A stretch of 53,884 nt of DNA from an uncultured Alphaproteobacteria bacterium (GTDB lineage: Bacteria; Pseudomonadota; Alphaproteobacteria; UBA8366; JADFVY01), in assembly GCA_947259105.1 (NCBI GenBank), contig CAMYKU010000018.1:1-53884 (forward strand), written 5' to 3'. Of this stretch, positions 1 through 9,555 are shown in pieces. A model generated the notes under the pieces. The model did not search any database. It was given only the letters and a program-made list of their open reading frames with translations, and was not told the DNA's origin. Position 1 is the stretch's first letter. Every line of letters begins with the position of its first letter. The position numbers and the translations under genes were made by a program.

Positions 1-12
1 GGGACAAACGGG

Positions 13-1095
13 ATGTGGCCGGATCGCAGACTGCTCGACCTTGCCGGCATCGAACTGCCGATCGTCCAGGCGCCGATGGCCGGCGCGAACGGCGCGGCGA
101 TGGCGATCGCGGCCAGCGAGGCGGGCGGCCTCGGCTCCCTGCCCTGCGCGATGCTCGATGCGGCCAAGATCCGCGCGGAGATCGGCGTCATCCGGCAGCG
201 CACGGCAAAGCCCGTCAACGTCAATTTCTTCTGCCATGCGCCGGCCGGCCCGGACCCCGCGCGCGACGCCGCATGGAAGGCGCGTCTGGCGGCCTACTAT
301 ACCGAATTCGGACTGGATTCCGCGGCCGCGGCGCCGGCGGTCAACCGCGCGCCCTTCGACGCCGAGATGTGCGGGATCGTCGAGGATCTTAAGCCGGAGG
401 TCGTGAGCTTTCATTTCGGGCTGCCCGCGGCTTCCCTGCTGCGCCGCGTGAAGGCGACGGGCGCCGTCGTGCTGAGCTCGGCGACGACGGTGGCCGAAGC
501 GCGCTGGCTGGAGGACAACGGCTGCGATGCCGTCATTGCGCAAGGCTACGAGGCCGGCGGCCATCGCGGCATGTTCATGACCGAGGAGATCGCAACGCAG
601 GCCGGAACCTTCGCGCTGCTGCCGCAAGTGGTCGACGCCGTGAAGCTGCCGGTGATCGCCGCCGGCGGTGTTGCCGACGGGCGCGGCATCGCGGCGGCCT
701 TCGCCCTCGGCGCGGCGGGCGCCCAGATCGGCACCGCCTATCTGTTCACGCCGGAATCCCTGATTTCCGACCTGCACCGCGCCGCCCTGCGCGCGGCGCG
801 CGACGACGGCACGGCGCTGACCAACGTGTTTTCCGGCCGTCCGGCGCGGGGGCTGATGAACCGGGTCATGCGCGAGGTCGGTCCGATGTCCGATGCGGCG
901 CCGGCCTTCCCCACCGCCGGCGGCGCGCTGGCGCCGCTCAAGGCGAAGGCCGAGGAGGCGGGGTCGAGCGATTTTTCCTCGTTGTGGTCGGGACAGGCGG
1001 CAAGCCTTGGCCGCGAGATCGGCGCCGGCGATCTGACCCGGCAGCTGGCGGAGGACGCGGCGCGGCGGCTCGGGGCGCTGGCGCGTCGGGATTGA
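13..1095 (+). CDS. Nitronate monooxygenase (2-nitropropane dioxygenase family)
   Basis: A 360-residue FMN-binding TIM-barrel protein. Family members oxidise alkyl nitronates (for example propionate-3-nitronate) to carbonyl compounds and nitrite in the cytoplasm. The N-terminus has the family opening (IELPIVQAPMAG), the middle has the substrate/flavin loop with the active-site His (QGYEAGGHRG, about residues 179-188), and the phosphate-binding part of the barrel follows (LPVIAAGGVADGRGIAAA, then GAQIGTAYLFTPES). Length is normal for class I/II enzymes. ATG at 13 gives the full fold; too little sequence lies upstream to judge promoter or operon. The native substrate cannot be told from sequence. 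Confidence 0.93.
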   Translation: MWPDRRLLDLAGIELPIVQAPMAGANGAAMAIAASEAGGLGSLPCAMLDAAKIRAEIGVIRQRTAKPVNVNFFCHAPAGPDPARDAAWKARLAAYYTEFGLDSAAAAPAVNRAPFDAEMCGIVEDLKPEVVSFHFGLPAASLLRRVKATGAVVLSSATTVAEARWLEDNGCDAVIAQGYEAGGHRGMFMTEEIATQAGTFALLPQVVDAVKLPVIAAGGVADGRGIAAAFALGAAGAQIGTAYLFTPESLISDLHRAALRAARDDGTALTNVFSGRPARGLMNRVMREVGPMSDAAPAFPTAGGALAPLKAKAEEAGSSDFSSLWSGQAASLGREIGAGDLTRQLAEDAARRLGALARRD

Positions 1096-1182
1096 GTTTC
1101 GGCCGCCGCCATCAACTGGACAAAATTCCGGCGTATCGTTCGGGCTATTGATGTACCGGTGTATCCATAAGGCGCGGTATTC

Positions 1183-2175
1183 GTGGTTTGGACATTTCTT
1201 AAGCGGGCGATTTCAATCCTGGCGGCGCTGGCTGCCTTCGGCCTGGTCTTCAGCTTTCTGGCGCCGCGCCTGCCGCTCGCGGATTCGGTGGCCCATTTCC
1301 GGTTCCATCTGTCGGCCGCACTGACGCTTGCGGCCGTATTGCTGACGGTTTCGCGCGACTGGCGGCAGGCCGGCCTGGCCTGGGCGGTTTCCCTCGCCGG
1401 CTTTGTGAGTCTGGCGCCGGCCCTCCCGGCCTGGGGGACGGCGGTGGCCGGCGGCGGCGTTCCGTCGCTGACGGTGGTTCAGCTCAATCTCTCGTTTCGA
1501 AACCGCACGCCGGGCGCCGCGGCCGATTTCATTCGCGCCGAAGGCGCGGACATCGTGACGCTGCAGGAAGTGACGGACAGAACCGAGCGGGTCATCGAAT
1601 TGCTCGGCGAAGACTATCCCTACAGCATCCGCTGCCCGTTCTCCTCGCGGGTCGGCGGCGTGGCGGTCCTGTCGCGCCTCCCGAAGGCGCCCGGCCCGTC
1701 GGAGGGTTGCGTCGAAGGCAGGGGCCTCGCCTGGCTGCGGGTCATCGCCGGGGGCCGCCCGGTCAGCGTCGCGTCCATGCACCTGCACTGGCCCTATCCC
1801 TTCTCGCAGGCGAGTCAGATCGACCGCCTGGAAGGGCGGCTGCGGGATATTCCGCGCCCGGTCCTGGTGGCGGGCGACTTCAACGCGGCCCCCTGGAGCC
1901 ATGCGGTGAGCCGCGTTGCGGACGCGACCGACACCACCGTCGCCGGGGGCCTGCGCTTCACCTTTTTCATAGGAGCGGGCCGCTGGGCGCCATTCATAGC
2001 CATGCCGATCGATCATGTATTGCTGCCGGGCGGGTATTCGCCGGCGGCGATACAGGTGGGGCCCGGACCGGGATCGGATCACCGTTCGGTCGTCGCGCGG
2101 CTTGCCCTGCCCCCGGCCCCGATAACGGGCCAGGCGCCCGGGCCGCTGGCCAGCGGACCGGCGGCAGCCGAATAG
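1183..2175 (+). CDS. Membrane-anchored endonuclease/exonuclease/phosphatase-family protein
   Basis: 330 residues, GTG start. About the first 90 residues hold three hydrophobic segments (roughly 5-27, 40-56, 65-85), so the catalytic domain is probably held at the membrane on the periplasmic side. The rest is an EEP (DNase I/exonuclease III-like) domain. Visible metal and catalytic motifs are VQLNLSF, a LQEVT glutamate, a SMHLHWP histidine, GDFNAAPWS and the terminal GSDHRS. Such N-terminally anchored EEP proteins are common in Proteobacteria, and their substrate (nucleic acid, phospholipid or phosphoester) is generally not known. It stands alone, 87 bases after the nitronate monooxygenase, and the next gene follows on the same strand. 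Confidence 0.88.
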   Translation: MVWTFLKRAISILAALAAFGLVFSFLAPRLPLADSVAHFRFHLSAALTLAAVLLTVSRDWRQAGLAWAVSLAGFVSLAPALPAWGTAVAGGGVPSLTVVQLNLSFRNRTPGAAADFIRAEGADIVTLQEVTDRTERVIELLGEDYPYSIRCPFSSRVGGVAVLSRLPKAPGPSEGCVEGRGLAWLRVIAGGRPVSVASMHLHWPYPFSQASQIDRLEGRLRDIPRPVLVAGDFNAAPWSHAVSRVADATDTTVAGGLRFTFFIGAGRWAPFIAMPIDHVLLPGGYSPAAIQVGPGPGSDHRSVVARLALPPAPITGQAPGPLASGPAAAE

Positions 2176-2298
2176 GCCGGGGCGGAAGACGCGGCGTCCG
2201 CCCGCTGCGGCTGCTTGCCGCTTGCCTTGCGTGCCCTCATATGCATTCTGGCTTCACGCGATCGAAAAGGAAGCGGAACCCTGCGCCACCCGACCTAT

Positions 2299-4110
<1,812 letters not shown>

Positions 4111-4286
4111 GGGACGGCGCGTATTGGCCTGATCGCCCGCACGGTTGTCGGCCCCGTTATATCAGGATATGGACAGGACACCTTTGAAGAGGGGATAATA
4201 CGAATGGAGTTCGGAGGCGCTGTCTGCTACCGCTGCTGGCAATAGGCAGGCGCCGTTCGGGGAATCCTGTTTGAGGACTTATCGCC

Positions 4287-5081
4287 TTGGTTTCTTGTGC
4301 TCTCATTGTCTACGGGCGTGGCGACACGCTGGGTAATTTCCAGATCTTTTCCAGGGATCTCGCCCGAAGGCTTGCCACGGGGCGCGCGGCCGCTCCCTCG
4401 GGGAGCTTTGCGTCGGACAAGATCGTCCAGGTCAATATCGAGCGGCGCGCGGACTTTTTCGACTATCTAAAGGACCCGCCGTTCAAGAATCGCATGAAAA
4501 TCAAAGAGTTACACGTCTTTTCACATTCGATCGGGGCCGGGCTGTTCCTGTCCTATGGCGATGTGGCGGTCGCTCAGCTTCGCACTCGCGCGGTTCAGAC
4601 GGCAGCCCGTGCCGGGCGCAATATTACGTATCGGGAGGCCCTCGATGCGGAGGTCGGGGCGATGCTGGTCGACGACTTCATTCGCGCGCCATTCGTCGGC
4701 ATGAAAGCGGCCATTCGCGGCAATTTCGAGCCGGGTGCGTTCATCAAGCTGTGGGGCTGCAACACCGCCATCACCGGCTGGATCTACAGCGACAACGGCG
4801 TGACCGACCCGGCCGACACGCGGGTGCCCTATTATTGGCGCGCGTTCAACGAGCAGAATGTGCCGAAGCCGAGCATCGCCCAGTCCTTCGCCGATTATTT
4901 CGGCCTGAAAACCCATGGCGCGTCGGCGGGCTCCCATATCGAAGTGCTCCATCGCGGCGGCTGGATCAGCTCCGCGCGATACAAGAGCGACCTGGGCCGC
5001 TGGCCGTCCGGCGCCCTGCAGCATCGTCTCACGCCCGATCGAGGAAACTATGGCGAATACAGGCCAACGTCGTCACCCTGA
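4287..5081 (+). CDS. Unknown protein with a caspase-like (clan CD/DUF4347-like) His/Cys pattern
   Basis: 264 residues from a TTG start, chosen because GAGGA at 4273-4277 lies nine bases upstream and no usable ATG occurs before residue 70. No family is recognised with certainty. What can be seen: a hydrophobic strand ending in a His-Ser (ELHVFSHSIGAG, His80), and about 75 residues later a second strand ending in Gly-Cys (FIKLWGCNTA, Cys158). A later segment (AQSFADYFGLKTHGASAG) recalls the end of DUF4347 and related caspase-like folds. This order is typical of clan CD peptidase-like domains, so a protease or protease-derived fold is possible but only inferred. No signal peptide or membrane segment is seen. 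The 3' end overlaps the ankyrin gene by 32 bases, so the two are probably translated together. Confidence 0.6.
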   Translation: MVSCALIVYGRGDTLGNFQIFSRDLARRLATGRAAAPSGSFASDKIVQVNIERRADFFDYLKDPPFKNRMKIKELHVFSHSIGAGLFLSYGDVAVAQLRTRAVQTAARAGRNITYREALDAEVGAMLVDDFIRAPFVGMKAAIRGNFEPGAFIKLWGCNTAITGWIYSDNGVTDPADTRVPYYWRAFNEQNVPKPSIAQSFADYFGLKTHGASAGSHIEVLHRGGWISSARYKSDLGRWPSGALQHRLTPDRGNYGEYRPTSSP

Positions 5082-5781
5082 TCGCGGCCGGGCGCTGGAC
5101 GTGCTCCGGTCATTGACCGCGCTGTTCGCTCTGATCGGCGTCGCGTTGGCCGGCGCCGCCTGCACGGGGAGTGTGGCGGCGCAGGCGGTCGCGCCAGGAG
5201 ACGACACCGGGCAAGAACCTCAAGCGTTGACGGCGCTTGGCGAAGCCGCCTTTTATGGCGATATCGAAACCGTCGAGCGGCTGCTCGGCGAGGGCGCGGA
5301 CGTGGACGCCGCCTCGGCCACGGGGATGACGCCGCTGATGTGGTCATTTCAGCCGCTGATCCTGCCGCCGACCACAAGCGGCCCGGATCCCGCCGCGTTC
5401 CAGGCGTTCAGGGCCCGGCAGATGCGCAAGCTGCGGATCGCGGGACTGCTGCTCGACCGCGGGGCCGACCTCGCACTGGCGAACCGTGACGGCATGACGG
5501 CGCTGCACTACCTTGTGCTGATGTATGTGGAGGAACCTGCGCTGCTCGAAACCCTGCAGGCCTTTATGGCGAACGGGGCCGATCCCGATGTCTCGAACGG
5601 CGATGGAACGACGCCCCTGATGTTGGCGGCGCAGCGCGACCGCCTTCAGGTGGCGACGTACCTGCTCTCGGCGGGCGCCGATCCGAAGGCAACCGCGAAG
5701 GACGGCCGAACGGCGCTGTCGATTGCCCTCGAGCGCGGCCACGCGGAAATGGCCGGGTTGCTGGAGCGACAGCTTCAATAG
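5050..5781 (+). CDS. Exported ankyrin-repeat protein
   Basis: 243 residues from the ATG at 5050, preceded by GAGGA at 5041. The frame is open further upstream but only inside the preceding gene. The N-terminus is a signal peptide: basic stretch, hydrophobic core around residues 20-36, and a likely cleavage after AQA. The sequence before Cys38 (LAGAAC) is not a good lipobox. The mature part has about four ankyrin units, visible as GEAAFYGDIETVERLLGEG, GLLLDRGADLALANRDG, FMANGADPDVSNGDGTTPL and LLSAGADPKATAKDGRTAL. Ankyrin proteins bind protein partners; some periplasmic ones serve as immunity proteins for effectors. The 32-base overlap with the upstream His/Cys protein suggests that protein as the partner, which is inference. 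Confidence 0.85.
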   Translation: MANTGQRRHPDRGRALDVLRSLTALFALIGVALAGAACTGSVAAQAVAPGDDTGQEPQALTALGEAAFYGDIETVERLLGEGADVDAASATGMTPLMWSFQPLILPPTTSGPDPAAFQAFRARQMRKLRIAGLLLDRGADLALANRDGMTALHYLVLMYVEEPALLETLQAFMANGADPDVSNGDGTTPLMLAAQRDRLQVATYLLSAGADPKATAKDGRTALSIALERGHAEMAGLLERQLQ

Positions 5782-5824
5782 TGCGTTATCCACTAACGTG
5801 GAAATCGGCTCCGGCCCGCTCCCC

Positions 5825-6187
5825 CTACCTCTGTACCGCCTTGCCGTCATGCGCGGCGCGGGAATCCTCCGGCGCTTCGGCGCGCTCGCGCATGCCGTAG
5901 TCGCGGATCACCGAGGCGACGCGCAGCGTGTAGTCGCGGAAGATGCCGGCCCGGCCGGCCGCCTGCGCCGCGCGGTGCTCCTCGACCTGCCGCCACGCCG
6001 CCACCGCCGCCTCGTCGTGCCAGTATGAGAGCGAGAGGTACTTGCCGGGTTCCGTCAGGCTCTCGAAACGCTCGATCGAGATGAACCCGTCGATCCCGGC
6101 AAGATGCGGCCGCAGCTCGGCGGCGATGTCCAGGTAGTCCTGGGTGCGGCCCTCCGCCGGCCGGACTTCGAATATCACGGCGATCAT
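5825..6187 (-). CDS. Antibiotic-biosynthesis-monooxygenase (ABM) domain protein
   Basis: 120 residues, small ferredoxin-like alpha/beta dimeric barrel. It opens with MIAVIFEVRPAEGRTQDYLDI and contains the family's FISIERFESL and YLSLSYWHDEAAVAAWR stretches. Members include cofactor-free monooxygenases and heme-degrading enzymes, but most genomic copies have no known substrate. The last 20 residues are a charged tail outside the domain. It converges with the ankyrin gene and lies 53 bases downstream of the exported hydrolase gene on the same strand, so it may be the second gene of a two-gene unit. Confidence 0.85.
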   Translation of the reverse strand: MIAVIFEVRPAEGRTQDYLDIAAELRPHLAGIDGFISIERFESLTEPGKYLSLSYWHDEAAVAAWRQVEEHRAAQAAGRAGIFRDYTLRVASVIRDYGMRERAEAPEDSRAAHDGKAVQR

Positions 6188-6240
6188 TGTGTCCCTCTTG
6201 TCCTTCCCGCCGCACGCGGCGGCCTTCCCGGATCATTCGG

Positions 6241-7653
6241 TCATGGCGACGGCGTAAGGTGATGCAATTCCATGCCGATCGCCGCCCAGGCGGTGAACCC
6301 CTTCCAGTAGCTCGGGTCCGCCGGGTCGGTTCTGTTGCTCTCGTTGGAGATCGGATGCAGGTCCAGATACGGCTCGTAGGTATCGAAGTCCTGCTTGAGG
6401 TGCATGCCCAGGAACGCCGTCACGAAGTGCTGGTTGACGTTGTTGATCTTGCGGTTGTCCCAGGCCGGCTCCTGATAATGCATGTACTCCCGGTAGTGCG
6501 CTTCGGAGATCGGCGGCGGCGGGTTGACGGCGACCTCGTGGATGGCGCTCTGGTATTTCAGCATGTAGCGGTCGGAATTGACCGCGTTGTCGAACAGCCA
6601 CTGGACCCCGGCATAGGGCGCGGTCTGGTCCTGGTCGCCGACGATGAACAGGCTCGGCACCTCGAGCCCCGCGATGCCGGCGGGCTCCCAGATCCCGAAT
6701 GTGGCGCCCCACGGCGCCAGGGCGACGACCGCCCTTATACGCGGGTCCAGCAGCGCGAGATAGTCCGGGCTGCCGGCCTGCAGGCGCGCCGCATGGCCGC
6801 CGGGCACGAATGAGACGAGGAACGGGCTGAAGCCGGCGCCGGCCGCGTTGAGCGAGCCGTAGCCGCCCATCGAATAGCCGACCAGCGCGGTACGCTCCGC
6901 ATCGACCATCCCGGCGAGGAACCCGGGGGCGCCGAACTGGCCCAACGCCGCCATCTCGTTGAGCACGAAATGGAGATCGAGGGTCCGGTTGAGCAGGGTG
7001 CTGGAAAATCCCGCCGCGTCGCCATGCGTCGAATCGGTGTGGTCGATCGACACCACGACATAGCCCTTCGAGGCCAGGTTCTCGGTCAGATGTGTCATCA
7101 GGACGCGCGATCCCGGGTAGCCGTGCGAAACGATAACCAGCGGATAAGGGCCCTCGATGGCGTTGGGCGCCGCTCCGCGCGCCGCCCGGCCGGTGAACTC
7201 GAACGGCAGGTTCGGACGGTCGGGATTGTTCGGCCCGCTGCCCAGCACGTCCGAATAGGTGGTCAGCTGACGGTCGCCGGGCGCGAGGTCGGCCGGGTAC
7301 CAGACCTCCAGTGTCAGCGGACGATCGTAACGTGGGTCGGTATTGTCGGCGCTGTAGTTCAGGATATCGACCTGGTCTCGATTGACCACGTCGAGGGTGC
7401 GCACGCCGACCGCGTGCGGTCCGCGATAGGCCAGTTCGGGCGCGTCCGGGCGGGGATCGCCGTAGACGAAATCTCGTTCGTCCAGGCCGTTGCACCCCTT
7501 GCCGAAGCCCTGGTCATGGCCGGATTTGCCCTCATGCGGCGTCCCGCACTCATGCACCGCATGCGCCGGGCCGGGCGCGATCGCGCCGGCCGCGACGACG
7601 GCGAAAATCACTGCGGCGGCACTTGTCCGTGGTGAAGCGAATACCCTGTTCAT
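6241..7653 (-). CDS. Exported alpha/beta hydrolase (PAF-acetylhydrolase/dienelactone-hydrolase-like)
   Basis: 470 residues. A Sec signal peptide occupies roughly residues 1-32 (basic start, alanine/valine core, PAHA cleavage). The alpha/beta hydrolase fold shows the oxyanion region [11 protein letters not shown] near residue 173 and the nucleophile elbow GYSMGGYG with Ser261. A probable acid follows a strand in [11 protein letters not shown], and a late His is seen in SAIHEV. The insertion before the core (about residues 35-110) is rich in Asp and Cys and is not recognised. It probably cleaves an ester or amide in the periplasm or outside the cell; the substrate is unknown. It is divergent from the amidohydrolase gene, with a 204-base spacer that may hold both promoters. 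Confidence 0.87.
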   Translation of the reverse strand: MNRVFASPRTSAAAVIFAVVAAGAIAPGPAHAVHECGTPHEGKSGHDQGFGKGCNGLDERDFVYGDPRPDAPELAYRGPHAVGVRTLDVVNRDQVDILNYSADNTDPRYDRPLTLEVWYPADLAPGDRQLTTYSDVLGSGPNNPDRPNLPFEFTGRAARGAAPNAIEGPYPLVIVSHGYPGSRVLMTHLTENLASKGYVVVSIDHTDSTHGDAAGFSSTLLNRTLDLHFVLNEMAALGQFGAPGFLAGMVDAERTALVGYSMGGYGSLNAAGAGFSPFLVSFVPGGHAARLQAGSPDYLALLDPRIRAVVALAPWGATFGIWEPAGIAGLEVPSLFIVGDQDQTAPYAGVQWLFDNAVNSDRYMLKYQSAIHEVAVNPPPPISEAHYREYMHYQEPAWDNRKINNVNQHFVTAFLGMHLKQDFDTYEPYLDLHPISNESNRTDPADPSYWKGFTAWAAIGMELHHLTPSP

Positions 7654-7857
7654 AACCGTCTCCCATTTTTCTTATACTGTCAGACCGTCGGCAAAGGCGG
7701 GCGGCGTCATGCGCCGCTGGCGCCCGCCGACCGTCATGATGACCGATCGTGTCCCGATCGGCAATCCATCCGGGGAATTCCGGCGGAATCGGCAACACTG
7801 TGGCATTGTCGGCAACGATAATCGATAATCCCGTCCCAACCACCGGGGGAGGGAGGG

Positions 7858-8769
7858 ATGTCCAGTTCAGGGCGGGAACGACGCTCCGGCGCGGCGTATT
7901 GCGCGCCGCCCGATCCGGAATTGCGTGCGCCGGCCGCACCGATGGGGCCGCTGTCCTGCGATTCGCACGCGCATGTCTGCGGCCCGGAGTCCGAATACGC
8001 CTATGCGGACGAGAGGATCTATACGCCGCCGGATGCCTTGGTCCCTGCATATCTGAAGCTGCTCGGGACCCTGGGCATCGAGCGCGCCGTTCTGGTTCAG
8101 CCCAGCGTCTACGGCACGGACAACACCGTCATGCTGTCCGCGATGCGGGACATGACCGCGGCCGGCATGCAATGCCGCGGCGTCGCCGTCGTCGATGAAA
8201 CCGTCACCGGGCGCGAACTCGACGAGTTGCACGAGGCCGGCGTGCGCGGCCTGCGCTTCAATCTCGTCGACGTCGCCGATCCCGGCAAGGGCGCGCCGCT
8301 GGAGTCGATCCGGGCCCTTTGCGAGCGAATCGCCCCGCTTGGATGGCATGCCGAGTTCCTGATCCACGTCGACGACTATCCCGACTTCGATGCCAGGTTC
8401 GGCGATTTCCCGACCGATATCGTCGTCGGGCACATGGGATATCTGCGGCTCGGGCAGGACATCGCCTGCGACGGGTTCCGCGGCATGTTGCGGCTTGCGG
8501 CGGCCGGGCGCTGCTGGGTCAAGCTGACGGCGCCCTACCGTATTTCCGCGGGCGATCTGCCGTACGGGGAGGCGGGCGAATTCGCCCGCGCGGTGGTTGC
8601 GGCGGCGCCGGCGCGCGTCGTCTGGGGCACCGACTGGCCCCACGTCATGGTATCGAAGCCGATGCCGAACGACGCGGATCTTTGCGATCTGTTGTCCCGG
8701 TGGGTTCCGGACCCGGCGGCGCGGCGGCGCATCCTGGTCGACAACCCGGCCGAGCTTTATGGTTTCTGA
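7858..8769 (+). CDS. Amidohydrolase of the 2-pyrone-4,6-dicarboxylate lactonase-like family
   Basis: 303 residues, metal-dependent TIM-barrel hydrolase. Visible motifs are the first-strand HxH (CDSHAHVCGP), the mid-barrel His in EFLIHVDDYPDF, VVGHMGYLRL, and the last-strand Asp in VWGTDWPHV, all in family order. A very strong ribosome site (GGGAGGGAGGG) directly precedes the ATG. Relatives hydrolyse lactones of aromatic or sugar catabolism, so a hydrolytic step in small-molecule breakdown is likely. The tandem YciI gene follows after 15 bases, so the two form an operon. Confidence 0.88.
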   Translation: MSSSGRERRSGAAYCAPPDPELRAPAAPMGPLSCDSHAHVCGPESEYAYADERIYTPPDALVPAYLKLLGTLGIERAVLVQPSVYGTDNTVMLSAMRDMTAAGMQCRGVAVVDETVTGRELDELHEAGVRGLRFNLVDVADPGKGAPLESIRALCERIAPLGWHAEFLIHVDDYPDFDARFGDFPTDIVVGHMGYLRLGQDIACDGFRGMLRLAAAGRCWVKLTAPYRISAGDLPYGEAGEFARAVVAAAPARVVWGTDWPHVMVSKPMPNDADLCDLLSRWVPDPAARRRILVDNPAELYGF

Positions 8770-8784
8770 CGAAAAGGACCGGAC

Positions 8785-9393
8785 ATGCTGTTTTCCATTC
8801 TTATCTTCGACGAGCCGGATACGGCGGCGCTGCGCGATGAATACCGGCAACGCCACCTCGATTACCTCAAGGAATTCGACCGTCAGACGCTGTTTGCGGG
8901 ACCGTTCACGACCGACGACGAGTCGGCGGACCTGGGCAGTCTGCGTCTGATCGAGTTTCCCGACCGGGCGGCGGCCGAGCAGCATGTCGCGGACGAGCCG
9001 TACGTTACCGGCGGCGTTCAGAAACGCTGGCTGATCCACCGCTGGAAACCGGCCGTCCCCTATACGTGGCGCGATTGTCCCCGCACCGAGGGCAACATCC
9101 AGGCGCTGTTCCATGGCCTCGACAAACCGGGAAGCGAAGCGGCCCGTGAGGCGAACAGGGAGGCCCACGAGGCGTATCTTGTGGAACACGGCGATTCGGT
9201 CGTGTGCCGCGGACCGATGTTCGCGGACGACGGCGCCTCGCACGCCGGAAGCGTGCTCCTGATGGATGTCCCCGATATGGCGGCGGGCCGGGCATTACTG
9301 GAGAGCGAGCCGTTCTTCAAGGCCGGCTGTTACGGGGACATCACGTTCCACCGCTGGCGTTTCGGCCGCGTCTTCGACCGGTACAAACTCTGA
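8785..9393 (+). CDS. Tandem YciI-domain protein
   Basis: 202 residues made of two YciI-like (dimeric alpha+beta barrel) units. Unit 1 is about residues 1-95 (LFSILIFDEPDTAALRDEYR, LFAGPF, LGSLRLIEFPDRAAAEQHVA). Unit 2 is about 103-202 (IQALFHGLDKPGSEAAREAN, VCRGPMFADDG, GSVLLMDVPDMAAGRALLES). Each repeats the family's His/Asp loop before the GP turn. Single-domain YciI proteins normally pair up to form an active site, and here the pair is fused. Ribosome site AAAAGGA lies upstream of ATG 8785. The activity is unknown; co-transcription with the amidohydrolase suggests a step in the same catabolic route. Confidence 0.82.
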   Translation: MLFSILIFDEPDTAALRDEYRQRHLDYLKEFDRQTLFAGPFTTDDESADLGSLRLIEFPDRAAAEQHVADEPYVTGGVQKRWLIHRWKPAVPYTWRDCPRTEGNIQALFHGLDKPGSEAAREANREAHEAYLVEHGDSVVCRGPMFADDGASHAGSVLLMDVPDMAAGRALLESEPFFKAGCYGDITFHRWRFGRVFDRYKL

Positions 9394-9555
9394 ATCCGGA
9401 ACCGCCGATACGCTGCCTTTTGCGATCAACGTCACCCGACCGAATTGACCGCCTTCAGGCGATTCCGCGCGCCGCCACGGTGCCGCCGGGCCCCGGACCC
9501 CGCCACCGCCCCTCGGAAGCGCGACGGCTCCCGAACGGCGGCGGCGGACGTGGGT

